38,160 nucleotides of DNA from Phenylobacterium sp. (GCF_004799395.1 NZ_SSMZ01000189.1:1-38160), one strand, 5' to 3'; positions 1 to 9,641 are shown, counted from the first letter of the stretch. Notes: generated by a model from the sequence alone, not told the origin. Program-made: numbers and translations.

Positions 1-1073
1 CACACGGTCATCGACAGGTCGAAGTTCAGCATCTGCCACAGGGCCACGCAGCTGATCAGCAGACCCGTCAAGAGGATCAGCCGGGTGTCCACCTTCCCGA
101 TCAGCCGGCCCACGGCGAACATGGCGACGAAGGATCCGACGCCGCGCGGCATGCTGACCAGGCCGGAGGTCAGCACCGGATAACCCAGCAGCGTCTGCAT
201 CATGGGCGGCAGCAGCGCCATGGTTGAGAACAGCAGGATGCCGATGAAGAAGCCGAAGATGCTGGCGGTGACGAAGTTGCGGTCGCGCATCAGCGCCTTG
301 TCGAAGAACGGATGCGACGTGGTCAGGGTGTGGATCACGAAGACCCACAGGCCGACGCCCGCCAGAATGGTCTCGGTCCAGATTTCCTGCGAGTGGAACC
401 AGTCCTGGCTGGGCCCGCGGTCAAGGACCAGCTGGAAGGCGCCGATGAACAGGGTGAGCATGCCGAAGCCCAGGAAGTCGAACTTCTTGGCCCGGGCCAG
501 CCGGTCGCCGGAGATGAAGAACAGCACCCCGAGGAAGGCCAGGATGCCGATCGGCAGGTTGATGTAGAAGCACCACCGCCAGGAGAAGTCCTCGGTGAAA
601 TAGCCGCCCAGCGCCGGACCCAGGATCGGTCCGAGGATCGCGCCGGCGCCCCAGATCGCCATGGCCTGGCCGTGCTTCTCCGGCGGGTTGATGTCGAGCA
701 GAACCGCCTGGGACAGCGGGATGAGCGCCGCGCCGAACACGCCCTGCAACAGGCGGAAGATCACGATTTCCGGCAGCGACGTGGCGATGCCGCAGAGCAT
801 CGAGGCAAAGGTGAAGCCTCCGATGGAGATCAGGAACATCCGCTTGCGGCCGATCCGATCGGCGAGCCAGCCCGACAACGGCGTCATGATCGCCGCGGCC
901 ACGATGTAGGAGGTCAGCACCCAGGTGATCTGCTCGGGCGACGCCGACACCGAGCCCTGCATATGCGGCAGGGCCACGTTGGCGATCGTCGTGTCCAGTG
1001 AGTTCATCACCGTCGCCAGCATGATCGAAATGGTGATCGGCCAGCGGTTCTTGGCGTCGTGTTGCGTGACCAT
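1..1073 (-). CDS. DHA2-family MFS multidrug efflux transporter (EmrB/QacA type), 3' end truncated by left window edge
   Basis: Manual minus-strand translation from ATG at 1073: MVTQHDAKNRWPITISIMLATVMNSLDTTIANVALPHMQGSVSASPEQITWVLTSYIVAAAIMTPLSGWLADRIGRKRMF..., a typical DHA2 motif set. The frame is open to position 1. The ORF track misses it because no stop lies in the window. Confidence 0.93.
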   Translation of the reverse strand, partial: MVTQHDAKNRWPITISIMLATVMNSLDTTIANVALPHMQGSVSASPEQITWVLTSYIVAAAIMTPLSGWLADRIGRKRMFLISIGGFTFASMLCGIATSLPEIVIFRLLQGVFGAALIPLSQAVLLDINPPEKHGQAMAIWGAGAILGPILGPALGGYFTEDFSWRWCFYINLPIGILAFLGVLFFISGDRLARAKKFDFLGFGMLTLFIGAFQLVLDRGPSQDWFHSQEIWTETILAGVGLWVFVIHTLTTSHPFFDKALMRDRNFVTASIFGFFIGILLFSTMALLPPMMQTLLGYPVLTSGLVSMPRGVGSFVAMFAVGRLIGKVDTRLILLTGLLISCVALWQMLNFDLSMTV

Positions 1074-1085
1074 GGCCGTCAGGCC

Positions 1086-2159
1086 CTAGCGGGCGCCCGG
1101 CGCGCGGACGTCGACGGTCACCTTGGCTGAAAGGCCTGCGCGTCCCGCCATGTCCGGCGGCGTCTTGTCGAACGCGATCCTCACCGGCAGGCGCTGCACC
1201 ACCTTCACCCAGTTGCCGGTGGCGTTCTGGGCGGGCAGGGCCGAGAAGGCCTGGCCGGTGCCGGGTGAGAAGCTGGCCACGTGGCCCTTCAGAGCCTCCG
1301 GATAGGCGTCGATCTTGATGGTCACCGGCTGGCCCACCTTCATGTGGGCGAGCTGGTCTTCCTTGAAGTTGGCCTCGATCCACGGCTCGCCGGACAAGAG
1401 CCAGAAGCCGGTCTGGGAGGCGTTCAGATAGGTGCCCACCGGCATCTGGTCGACGCGGGTGACGATGCCGTCGGCGGGCGCGGCGACCGTGCCGTAGGCG
1501 ACGTTCAGCTTGGCGCGGTCGAGCTGGGCCTGGGCCTGCATCACCGCCGGCGCGGCGCCGGGGGCGAGGTTCGGGTTGCCGCCGAGGTTGGCCAGCACCT
1601 GGGCCGCCTGCTGCTGGGCCGCGGCGAGCTGCTGGCGGGCGGCCAGCACGGCGTGGTTGGCCTGATCGACCTGGGCCAGGGAGTCCACCCCGACATTGGC
1701 GAGGTTCTTGGTCCGCGCGGCTTCGGTGGTGGCGTAGGCGAGCTGGTCCTTGGCGGCCTGCACCATCGCCTGCTGCTGCTGGTAGCTGGCGCGCAGCGCG
1801 CCGACCTGCAGCGCGGCGTTGGCGACCGAGGCGGCGGCGGCGTCGGCGTTGGCCTGCATGTCGCGGATGTCGAGGCGGAACAGCACCTGGCTGCGCTTCA
1901 CGACCTCGTTCTCGTGCACATAGATGTCGGTCACCCGCCCGGCGATCGACGGCGCCACCGGCGCCTTTTCGATCTGCACATAGGCGTCGTCGGTGGTCTG
2001 GGTCTTGCCGCCGGTGGCGATGAACCAGATCACGATCCCGGCGATCAGCAGCGGACCCCCGATGATCAGCGGCCAGCGCCAGCGCTGCATGAAGCTGGGC
2101 TTGGCCTTCGGATCGACGTCGGCGTTGCCACGCAGCGGGATGACTTCAGGTTCGCTCAA
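1086..2159 (-). CDS. HlyD/EmrA-family efflux periplasmic adaptor subunit
   Basis: Single N-terminal TM, 'TTDDAYVQIEKAPVAPSIAGRVTDIYVHENEVVKRSQVLFRLD', coiled-coil and 'AAPADGIVTRVDQMPVGTYL'; directly upstream of the EmrB-like gene on the same strand. Confidence 0.94.
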   Translation of the reverse strand: MSEPEVIPLRGNADVDPKAKPSFMQRWRWPLIIGGPLLIAGIVIWFIATGGKTQTTDDAYVQIEKAPVAPSIAGRVTDIYVHENEVVKRSQVLFRLDIRDMQANADAAAASVANAALQVGALRASYQQQQAMVQAAKDQLAYATTEAARTKNLANVGVDSLAQVDQANHAVLAARQQLAAAQQQAAQVLANLGGNPNLAPGAAPAVMQAQAQLDRAKLNVAYGTVAAPADGIVTRVDQMPVGTYLNASQTGFWLLSGEPWIEANFKEDQLAHMKVGQPVTIKIDAYPEALKGHVASFSPGTGQAFSALPAQNATGNWVKVVQRLPVRIAFDKTPPDMAGRAGLSAKVTVDVRAPGAR

Positions 2160-2277
2160 CGCGAGCCCCTTTCACTCGGAAATGACGCAAAGGGCCACGC
2201 GGACGCTGGCCGTCCCTGGCCGCGCCGGCGTTCCCGTCGAAACCTGAGATAGGGCTGCCCGCCCGATGATCCAAATG

Positions 2278-2298
2278 ATATGTTGTCACGCAACATAT
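2278..2298. promoter_or_regulatory. Perfect inverted repeat ATATGTTG-TCACG-CAACATAT, candidate operator overlapping the lysR start codon
   Basis: Exact 8-bp arms with a 5-bp spacer; the right arm ends on the first two bases of the lysR ATG (2297). Confidence 0.7.
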
Positions 2299-3274
2299 GA
2301 GCCTTGTTCATAACATCCGGCCTTCGAGCCTCGACCTGAACCTGTTGCGCGTCTTCGACGTGCTGCTGGAGGAACGCAGCGTGACCCGCGCCGGCGCTCG
2401 CCTGGGCCTCACCCAATCTGCGGTGAGTCACGCGCTCAACCGCCTGCGCTACATGTTGAACGACGAATTGTTCGTTCGAGGTCCCGCCGGAATGCAGCCG
2501 ACGCCACGCGCAGTGGAGATGGGCCCGCAGGTGCACGCCGCGCTCAACCAGCTGCAGGCGGCGCTGGCCCCCTCCGACTTCGATCCGGCCACCAGCGAGC
2601 GGCGCTTCGCGGTCGTGGCTGGCGCCTACGCCAGCGCCATCCTCGCGCCGCCGATGGCCAGCCGCCTGGCCCAGGCCGCGCCGCGCTGCGAGCTGCTGAT
2701 CGCCGAGCTGGCCAACGACGTCCTGGAGCGCACCGACGCACGGCGGGTGGACTTCATGGTGGGCAGCGTGCTGGCCGCGCCGGAGCGGTTCGCCCGGGAG
2801 ACGCTCCTCACCGAGGAGTTGGTCTGGGTGGTGCGCTCCGGCCATCCGGTCTTCGCCGGCGAACGGATCGAGCTGCAGACGCTGGTCTCCGTCCCGCACG
2901 TGGTGATCGCCCGCAGCCTGCCGGGCCTGATCGAGGATGGCGGCGAGCGTCGCGCCTTCGTCAGCCGGGCCAGCTGGGAGGACGCCGGCGCCTTCGAGGC
3001 CGCACTGGCCTCGCGCGGCCTGACGCGGCGGGTCGGGGTTTCGGTGCCCGACACCTATACCGCGCTCGCCGTCGCCAGCCGCACGGACATGGCGACCCTG
3101 ATCCCGCGGCGCCTGGCCCTGATGTCGGCCCAGGTCGGTCGCGTGAAGCTGATCGATCCGCCCTATGAAAGCCCGGCCGTGGATGTGAGTCTCCTATATC
3201 TCAGGGAACGCCTGGCGGAGCCGGCCATGGTCTGGATGCGCGATCTGATCCGCGGCGTTGCGGCTGGACTCTAG
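2297..3274 (+). CDS. LysR-family transcriptional regulator
   Basis: N-terminal HTH 'LDLNLLRVFDVLLEERSVTRAGARLGLTQSAVSHALNRLRYMLNDELFVRG'; divergent from the efflux pair. Confidence 0.95.
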   Translation: MSLVHNIRPSSLDLNLLRVFDVLLEERSVTRAGARLGLTQSAVSHALNRLRYMLNDELFVRGPAGMQPTPRAVEMGPQVHAALNQLQAALAPSDFDPATSERRFAVVAGAYASAILAPPMASRLAQAAPRCELLIAELANDVLERTDARRVDFMVGSVLAAPERFARETLLTEELVWVVRSGHPVFAGERIELQTLVSVPHVVIARSLPGLIEDGGERRAFVSRASWEDAGAFEAALASRGLTRRVGVSVPDTYTALAVASRTDMATLIPRRLALMSAQVGRVKLIDPPYESPAVDVSLLYLRERLAEPAMVWMRDLIRGVAAGL

Positions 3275-3280
3275 GAACCT

Positions 3281-3664
3281 ATGCGACAGACCCTGACCGC
3301 CCTGCTCGTCCGCGACTATGACGAGGCCATCGCCTTCTACGTCGGCAAGGCCGGCTTCACGCTCGTCGAGGACACGCCCCAGGGCGGCGGCAAGCGGTGG
3401 GTGGTAGTCCGCCCCGGCGGCGGCGGCGCGGGCCTGCTGCTGGCCCGGGCCGCAGGCGAGGCCCAGACCGCCCGCATCGGCGACCAGACCGGCGGGCGGG
3501 TGTTCCTGTTCCTGGAGACCTCGGACTTCGCCGCCGACCACGCCCGGATGAGCGCGGCCGGCGTCCGCTTCTTGGAGGCTCCGCGACGGGAGCCCTACGG
3601 CGCCGTCGCAGTCTTCGAGGACCTCTACGGCAACCGCTGGGACCTGATCGAACCCAAGGCCTAG
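3281..3664 (+). CDS. VOC (glyoxalase/bleomycin-resistance) family protein
   Basis: 'LLVRDYDEAIAFYVGKAGFTLVEDTPQGGGKRWVVVRPGG...FLFLETSDFAADHARMSAAGVRFLEAPRREPYGAVAVFEDLYGNRWDLIEP'. Confidence 0.93.
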   Translation: MRQTLTALLVRDYDEAIAFYVGKAGFTLVEDTPQGGGKRWVVVRPGGGGAGLLLARAAGEAQTARIGDQTGGRVFLFLETSDFAADHARMSAAGVRFLEAPRREPYGAVAVFEDLYGNRWDLIEPKA

Positions 3665-4299
3665 GCCGACTGCGGCTGGGCCTGGGCCGCGGCGATCAGG
3701 CCGTCGTCGATCTCCCGGGCGCGCACCGCCGCCGGACGGCTGGAGACCCGCTCCCAGTAGGCGGTGAAGGCCGGGCGCTTGTCGATCGATCCGAACTGCA
3801 TCCCCCAGCCGATCTGCGAACCGGTGTAGACGTCCGCCGCACTGAACTTGCCGCCGGCCAGGTATTCGCGGCCGGTCACCGCCGTCTCCAGGGCGTTCAG
3901 GGTGTCTTCCAGCGAGCCGAAACCGGCCATGCGCTTCTGCTCAGGCTTCGGGTCGAAGCCCAGGCTGCGCGCGGTCACCGCCGCCTCGACGGGTCCCGCG
4001 CCAAAGAACAGCCAGCGATAGTAGTCGCCGCGCTCGGCGCTCGGCGGCGCCAGTCCCGCCTCCGGAAAGGCGTCGGCCAGGTAGGCGCAGATCGCCGCGC
4101 CTTCGGTCACCACCAGGTCGCCGTGCTTGAGCGCCGGGATCTTCCCCATCGGATTGATCGCCAGGTACTCCGCTCCCTTCAGCGTCGACGCATAGTCGAG
4201 GATCACCGTCTCGTACGGTTGGCCCACCTCCTCGAGCATCCAGCGCACGATGCGCCCACGCGACATGGGGTTGGTGTAGAAGATCAGGTCCTTGGACAT
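3661..4299 (-). CDS. Glutathione S-transferase family protein
   Basis: 'MSKDLIFYTNPMSRGRIVRWMLEEVGQPYETVILDY...NPMGKIPALKHGDLVVTEGAAICAYLADAFP'. Confidence 0.94.
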   Translation of the reverse strand: MSKDLIFYTNPMSRGRIVRWMLEEVGQPYETVILDYASTLKGAEYLAINPMGKIPALKHGDLVVTEGAAICAYLADAFPEAGLAPPSAERGDYYRWLFFGAGPVEAAVTARSLGFDPKPEQKRMAGFGSLEDTLNALETAVTGREYLAGGKFSAADVYTGSQIGWGMQFGSIDKRPAFTAYWERVSSRPAAVRAREIDDGLIAAAQAQPQSA

Positions 4300-4344
4300 G
4301 GCGGTCTCCCTCTTCCGCCCGCAGCGGGCGGCGCAGACGTGACC

Positions 4345-4998
4345 CTATTGTGCCTCCACTGACAGCATTCTGTCAGCATGCCGTCGTGTGAACCCGCCGC
4401 GCAGGTTCGCCCAGTTCAGATAGATCTCCGCCACGACGAGGTTCGACGTCCAGGAAAACCAGGAGATGATCCGGTAGCCCTCAAGGAAGTTCATGTGCAG
4501 GAACATCGGCGGGATCGGCAGATAGAGGCGAAGGGTCACCGCCGCGAACGTCATGGCGAATGAGCGGATCATCCAGCGCCGGTGCTCGGCGATCCGGCCC
4601 TGCGTCGCCAGCCAGAAGGCGTAGGCCGTGGCGCCGAACCAGAGCACGGCCAGGGTCCCAAAACCCCACTGGGCGACGGGCCCCGCGTCCGTGCCGGTGG
4701 CCAGCACCAACCCGGCGGGCGCCGCGGTCAGGCAGGCGATCACGTACGTCTTGCCGATGTTTCGATGCAGCTTGGGCAACCGCATCCGCAGCCTGGGCAG
4801 GAACTGCAGCGGCCCGATCAGCAACGCGGTGGCCGCGAACCCGGCATGGATCGGCAGCCAGGGCCTGCGCATCACGTTGGCGGCGATGTCATTGCCGACC
4901 GCCGGAAGGCTGGGCAGCAGCAGGCGATAGGAGAACAACGCCACGCCCAGGCTGAGGAAGGCGGCCAGGGCCCAGAGGCTTTTCGAAACGCGGGACAT
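4345..4998 (-). CDS. DUF2306 family multipass membrane protein
   Basis: Hydrophobic helices, 'RPWLPIHAGFAATALLIGPLQFLPRLRMRLPKLHRNIGKTYVIACL' and 'EHRRWMIRSFAMTFAAVTLRLYLP', characteristic of DUF2306. Confidence 0.85.
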   Translation of the reverse strand: MSRVSKSLWALAAFLSLGVALFSYRLLLPSLPAVGNDIAANVMRRPWLPIHAGFAATALLIGPLQFLPRLRMRLPKLHRNIGKTYVIACLTAAPAGLVLATGTDAGPVAQWGFGTLAVLWFGATAYAFWLATQGRIAEHRRWMIRSFAMTFAAVTLRLYLPIPPMFLHMNFLEGYRIISWFSWTSNLVVAEIYLNWANLRGGFTRRHADRMLSVEAQ

Positions 4999-5149
4999 CG
5001 ATGAACTCCGTTTGACCGCCCATCGGATGGCAGAGCCCCGGACCGCTCGCGACCGCCAACCCGTAAACGGCGCCTAATCTGCGCGAACGGGTCGCGCGGC
5101 CCCGTTGGCGCGTGCCAGACTGCGCCGACTCTTCGCGGACGGAGCCTTC

Positions 5150-5908
5150 ATGCCGGGACCCAGGACACCGCTGCTCTTGCGCCGCGCGGCGGCGGAGACA
5201 GCGCTCCTGCTGGCGGTCGGCCTGTTCCTTGGCGCGCTTGGCCCCTTTGGCGCGGCCGCGGAGAGCGCCCTGATCCGCTTCACCTACTGGCCGATCGTCA
5301 TCGTCGGCGGCGGGGTGATCGGCATCGCCATCGACGTCGTGGTCAGCGCCCGCCTGACGGGGTTCTGGACCCGTCTGGCCGCGGACACCGTCCTGATGAC
5401 CGCGCCGGTGACAGGCCTCGTCTGGTGCGTGTCCGAGCTGATGTTGGGCCTGCCGGCAAACCAGCCGCACCTTGCTCCGCTCGTCTATCAGGTCGCGGTG
5501 ATCAGCTTCGGCGTCATGCTGCTGCGCCAGCTCGCCTGGCGCGGCGTCTGGACCGAGCGCACAGCCGCCGAACCCGAACCGCCGCCCGAGGCGTCAGACC
5601 CCTTCCGCCTGCGCCTGTCGGCCCGGCGCCGGTCCGCCCGCCTGCTCGCCGTGGAAGCCGAAGACCACTACCTGCGCGTCCACACCGACGCCGGCGACGA
5701 GCTGATCACCGCCAGGTTCAGCGACGCGTTGCAGGAGCTCGCTCGGCTCTCCGGCTACCAGACGCACCGGTCATGGTGGGTCGCGGCCGGGGCGATCGAG
5801 GCCGTGCGCTGGCGGCGCGGACGCGGCGAACTGCGGCTGGCGAGCGGCCTCACCGTCCCGGTCAGCCGCACCCACTCCGCCCTCTTGAAGCGCGAGGGCT
5901 GGTTCTAG
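5150..5908 (+). CDS. Membrane-anchored LytTR-domain transcriptional regulator
   Basis: About four predicted N-terminal TM helices, then a LytTR domain 'LRLSARRRSARLLAVEAEDHYLRVHTDAGDELITARFSDALQEL...QTHRSWWVAAGAIEAVRWRRGRGELRLASGLTVPVSRTHSALLKREGWF'. Start chosen at 5150 (MPGPRTPLLL) rather than the track's 5105. Confidence 0.9.
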   Translation: MPGPRTPLLLRRAAAETALLLAVGLFLGALGPFGAAAESALIRFTYWPIVIVGGGVIGIAIDVVVSARLTGFWTRLAADTVLMTAPVTGLVWCVSELMLGLPANQPHLAPLVYQVAVISFGVMLLRQLAWRGVWTERTAAEPEPPPEASDPFRLRLSARRRSARLLAVEAEDHYLRVHTDAGDELITARFSDALQELARLSGYQTHRSWWVAAGAIEAVRWRRGRGELRLASGLTVPVSRTHSALLKREGWF

Positions 5909-5911
5909 CCC

Positions 5912-7750
5912 CTAGGCCTGCGTCGCGATCCACTCCGAGACGTGCCGCTGCAGCACGGTCAGCGGCATCGCGCCTGAGAGCAGCACCGCATCGTGGTAGG
6001 CCTTCAGGTCGAACTTGGCGCCCAGCTTGGCCTTGGCCTCGTCGCGCACCTTCACCCAGACGGTATGGCCGACCTTGTAGCTGTTGGCCTGGCCGGGCCC
6101 GGCGAAGTAGCGCTCCACCTCGCGCTGGGCGCGGGTCTTGGTGTTGCCGATGGTGTCGACCATGTACTGGGTCGCCTGTTCGCGGGTCCAGCGCTTGGCG
6201 TGGATGCCGGTGTCGGTGACCAGGCGCGCGGCGCGGAACAGCAGGGACTGCAGGTAGCCGGCCTCGCCCAGCGGGTCGAAGTCGTTGGCGCCCATCTCCT
6301 GGGCCAGCTGTTCGGCATAGAGCGCCCAGCCCTCGACGAAGGCCGAATAGCCGCCGCCGTTGCGCCGGATCTTCGGCATCTGGGCGGACTCCTGGCTGAG
6401 CGCGATCTGCAGGTGGTGGCCGGGGATCGTCTCGTGGTGCGCCAGCGTCCACAGATTGTAGCGCGGCCAGTCGGAGGTCTCTTTCAGGTTGATGTTGAAC
6501 ACCGCCGGGCGCGATCCGTCGGGCGCGGCGCCGTTGTAGTAGCCGTTGGCGGCGCCATCCTGGATGAACACCGGCACCCGGCGCACCTCGACCTTGGCCT
6601 TCGGCAGGGTCCGGAAGGCGTTGGGCAGCAGTTTGTAGACCTCGACGATGTGGTCGTTCAGCAGCTTCAAGATTTCCGCGCGGCCTGCGTCGGTGTTGGC
6701 GAACACCTGGTCGGGACGGTTGTTCAGGGCCACGAGGCGTGCGCCCACCGTGCCCTGGGTCAGGCCCTGCTTCCTGAGGATCGCGTCCAGCCGGCCGCCG
6801 ATCTCGGCCACCTGGTCGCGGCCGAGCTGGTGGACCTGTTCGGGAGTGTAGTCGGTGGTGGTCGAGGCTTTCACCGCGTCGGCGTAGTAGGCGTCGCCGT
6901 TGGGGAGCGCCCACGCGCCCGCGTTGGGCTGGGCCTTCGCTTTCAGCGCGGTCATGGCGGCGATCTGGCGATCGAGCGCCGGGAACACCTCAGCTTCGAC
7001 GATCCTGCTCGCGCGGCCTTCCCAGTCGCCGTCGAGGTTGGCGGTCTTGGCCTTCTTGACGATCGAGGTGACCAGGATGGTCTTGCCCGCTGGCTGGTCG
7101 CGCAGCGCGCGCATCTGGCCCACGCTGAGGTCGCAGATGAAGGCCGCCGGGATCGCGCCCAGGGCGACGTCATGGCGCTGCCGGTCGAGGTCCTGGTCCA
7201 TCACCCGGGCGAAGGCGGAGAGGCGCGAGAGATAGGCCTCGGCGTCGTTGGCGTCGGCGACGCGGTGCGATGAGTCCAGGAAGTCCGGGACCTCCTGATA
7301 GGAGCCCGACTGCTGGCTGATCACATAGGGCCGGAAGTTGCCGCCGGTGTCGCCGAACTTCCACTTGTCGGCGCTGCGGACCGACTGTTCCTGCCCATAG
7401 AGGATGACATCGAGGTCGATCTTCGAGGCGGCCGAGAGCTTGGCACGGTCGATGGTCTGCAGCTGCTTCATTCGCATGCGCGTGCGCTCGAGGCGCTGGG
7501 CGCGGGCTTCCAGGGAGTTGTCGTCGAGCTGCGACTTGAGCGCCGCGCGGGCGCCCTTGTCGAGGTTGAGCGAGGTGGCGCGGCGCGGGCTCTCGTCGAT
7601 CTGGGCCTCGTAGATCTGGTCGAGCATGGCGCGAAGCCTGGCGTCCTCGGAGGCCGCCGGGGCTTGGGCCTGGGCGAGCGCCGGGGCCGCGGTCAGCAGG
7701 GCCGCGCCGGCGGTGGTCGCGAGGAAGGTGCGACGATCGAATTCACTCAT
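5912..7750 (-). CDS. DUF885 family protein, Tat-type signal peptide (paralog 1)
   Basis: Start at MSEFDRRTFLATTAGAALLTAAPALAQA (twin-Arg); 'HHETIPGHHLQIAL', 'GGYSAFVEGWALYAEQLAQEMG'. The track ORF extension to 8071 reads out of frame through the next gene. Confidence 0.92.
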   Translation of the reverse strand: MSEFDRRTFLATTAGAALLTAAPALAQAQAPAASEDARLRAMLDQIYEAQIDESPRRATSLNLDKGARAALKSQLDDNSLEARAQRLERTRMRMKQLQTIDRAKLSAASKIDLDVILYGQEQSVRSADKWKFGDTGGNFRPYVISQQSGSYQEVPDFLDSSHRVADANDAEAYLSRLSAFARVMDQDLDRQRHDVALGAIPAAFICDLSVGQMRALRDQPAGKTILVTSIVKKAKTANLDGDWEGRASRIVEAEVFPALDRQIAAMTALKAKAQPNAGAWALPNGDAYYADAVKASTTTDYTPEQVHQLGRDQVAEIGGRLDAILRKQGLTQGTVGARLVALNNRPDQVFANTDAGRAEILKLLNDHIVEVYKLLPNAFRTLPKAKVEVRRVPVFIQDGAANGYYNGAAPDGSRPAVFNINLKETSDWPRYNLWTLAHHETIPGHHLQIALSQESAQMPKIRRNGGGYSAFVEGWALYAEQLAQEMGANDFDPLGEAGYLQSLLFRAARLVTDTGIHAKRWTREQATQYMVDTIGNTKTRAQREVERYFAGPGQANSYKVGHTVWVKVRDEAKAKLGAKFDLKAYHDAVLLSGAMPLTVLQRHVSEWIATQA

Positions 7751-7788
7751 ATTTTCTATCCCCCGGGAGAATGACTTAAGGTTTTGGA

Positions 7789-9600
7789 TCAGGCCTTGTT
7801 GGCGGCGATGTAGCTGTCGACCACGTTGCCGAGCACGGTCAGCGGCATGGAGCCGGCGGCCAGCACCGTGTCGTGGAATTTGCGGATGTCGAATCTCGGA
7901 CCCAGCGCCGCCTTGGCCTTCTCGCGCAGCCGCAGGATGGTGACCTTGCCCACCATGTAGCTGCAGGCCTGGCCCGGCGTGACGCAGTAGCGTTCGATCT
8001 CCTGCTGGGCGAGCGGGATCGGGTCGCCGTCGGTGCCGGCCAGGGTCTCGCTGGCCGTCTCGCGGCTCCACTTCAGGGCGTGCAGGCCGGTGTCGGTGAC
8101 CAGCCGGCCGGACCGCAGCAGAGCGTCGTGGATGTAGCCCAGCTCCCAGTCCGGATGATCCTTGTAGAAGCCCATCTCGTCGGCGAGTTGTTCGGAATAG
8201 AGCGCCCAGCCCTCGGCATAGGCGCCGAAGCCGCCAGCCTTGCGGATCAGTGGCAGGTCGGCCTGGCGCTGCAGGGTGATCTGCAGGTGGTGGCCGGGGA
8301 TGCCCTCGTGGAAGGTCGTCGTCGGCATGTCCCAGAAGGGCGCCTCGGCGGTGTCGCGCAGGTTCAGCCAGTAGATGCCGGGCCGCGCGCCATCCAGGCT
8401 GCCGCCGGTGTAGTGGGTCGAGGCGCCGGCCTCGGTCGCGGCCGGGATGCGGCGGATCTCCAGCGGCGTCTTGGGCAGGGTTCCGAAGTACTCCGGCAGC
8501 CGGGCCTGCATGGCCTGGACGAGCGCGTTGAGGTCGGCGACCTCCTTGGCCTTGCCCTCATCGGTGTTCGGATAAAGGTACTTGGGGTCCTTGAAGAGCG
8601 CGCCATAGCGCTGGGCCACCGTGCCCTGGCTCAGACCCAGTTTCCGGAAGAGGACGTCGGCGCGCGCCGAGAGCGTCTTGGTGACGTCGAGGCCGAGCCT
8701 GTGCACTTCGGCAGGCGTCATCGTCGTGGTCGTGCGCGTCTCGAGGGCGAGCGCATACCAGGCCTCGCCGTCCGGCAGTTTCCAGACCCCGGCGTCGTGC
8801 GTCGCCTTGCCCTTCAGGCTCTCCAGCAGCGCCATCTGCCGATCCAGCGCCGGCAGCACCTTGCGTTCGTAGACCGCCGCCGCCTGCCCGGCCCAGTCGC
8901 CCTCGATCCCCTTGGCCTTGGCCCTTCGGGTGAGCGAGGCGACCAGGGTCGATTTGTCGGCGGGCGCATGCAGGGTGTTCATCTGGGCGAGCGCGCCGGC
9001 GATGCAGAAGTCCGGCGGGATCACGCCCAGCCCCGCATCGTGGCGGACCCGCTCGCACTCCTCGTCCATCACCCGGGCGAACTCGCCCAGCCGCGCGAGA
9101 TAGGCCTCGCAGTCTTCCTTGGTGGCGATGGTGTGCTGGCTGTCGAGGAAGTCCGGCGTGCCCTGATAGGCGCCGGTGATCTGGCTCAGCACATAGGGCG
9201 AATTGCCGGTCGGATAGGCGAAGCGGCGATTGCCCCGGTCGGCGGCCTCGAGGTTGTAGAACACGCAGTCGTAGTTCACCGCCGCCATGCCGGTGAGCGC
9301 CTTGCGGTCGATGCCGCGCAGCCGCGCGAGGTTGGCGGCGGTCTGCGCCTTGCGCCGCTCCACCTCGGCCAGGGAGGCGTCGTGCAGCTTGAACTTGGCG
9401 CTCGCGCGCGAGCCCTTGTCGAGGCCGAGCCCGGTGACCTGCTCAGGGCTCTCGTCCAGCGACTGGTTGAAGATGTCGTCGAAAGCCTTGTTGAGCTGGG
9501 CTTCGGCGTCGCCGGTCGTGGCCGCGGCCCGACCGGCGGCGAACGCCAGCGCAGCGCCGGCGGTGGTCGCCAGGAAGCCCCGGCGATCGAATTGGCTCAT
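7789..9600 (-). CDS. DUF885 family protein, Tat-type signal peptide (paralog 2)
   Basis: Start at MSQFDRRGFLATTAGAALAFAAG; 'FHEGIPGHHLQITLQRQADLPLIRKAGGFGAYAEGWALYSEQLADEMG'. The track ORF extension to 10227 is spurious. Confidence 0.93.
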   Translation of the reverse strand: MSQFDRRGFLATTAGAALAFAAGRAAATTGDAEAQLNKAFDDIFNQSLDESPEQVTGLGLDKGSRASAKFKLHDASLAEVERRKAQTAANLARLRGIDRKALTGMAAVNYDCVFYNLEAADRGNRRFAYPTGNSPYVLSQITGAYQGTPDFLDSQHTIATKEDCEAYLARLGEFARVMDEECERVRHDAGLGVIPPDFCIAGALAQMNTLHAPADKSTLVASLTRRAKAKGIEGDWAGQAAAVYERKVLPALDRQMALLESLKGKATHDAGVWKLPDGEAWYALALETRTTTTMTPAEVHRLGLDVTKTLSARADVLFRKLGLSQGTVAQRYGALFKDPKYLYPNTDEGKAKEVADLNALVQAMQARLPEYFGTLPKTPLEIRRIPAATEAGASTHYTGGSLDGARPGIYWLNLRDTAEAPFWDMPTTTFHEGIPGHHLQITLQRQADLPLIRKAGGFGAYAEGWALYSEQLADEMGFYKDHPDWELGYIHDALLRSGRLVTDTGLHALKWSRETASETLAGTDGDPIPLAQQEIERYCVTPGQACSYMVGKVTILRLREKAKAALGPRFDIRKFHDTVLAAGSMPLTVLGNVVDSYIAANKA

Positions 9601-9641
9601 GTCTTCATTCCCCCGAATGCGTTCGCCCCTGGCGCCTTGGA

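Noticed and set aside
421-1383. 320-aa minus-strand ORF over the EmrB/EmrA junction
   Set aside because: Wrong frame; the EmrB frame (open to the left edge) gives a clean DHA2 protein.
3661-3664. Convergent VOC and GST genes sharing CTAG as both stop codons
   Set aside because: Real but commonplace in compact genomes; no functional implication.
7776-7779. Isolated TTAA near 7776 as a possible CtrA site between DUF885 genes
   Set aside because: No second TTAA at N7 spacing and no TTAACCAT 8-mer.
7751-8071. Track extension of DUF885 paralog 1 to 8071, which would make a fused or chimeric protein
   Set aside because: The extension reads paralog 2 out of frame ('MEPRDGQRDPGRHRRRPDPARP...'); the real start is the Tat-signal ATG at 7750.
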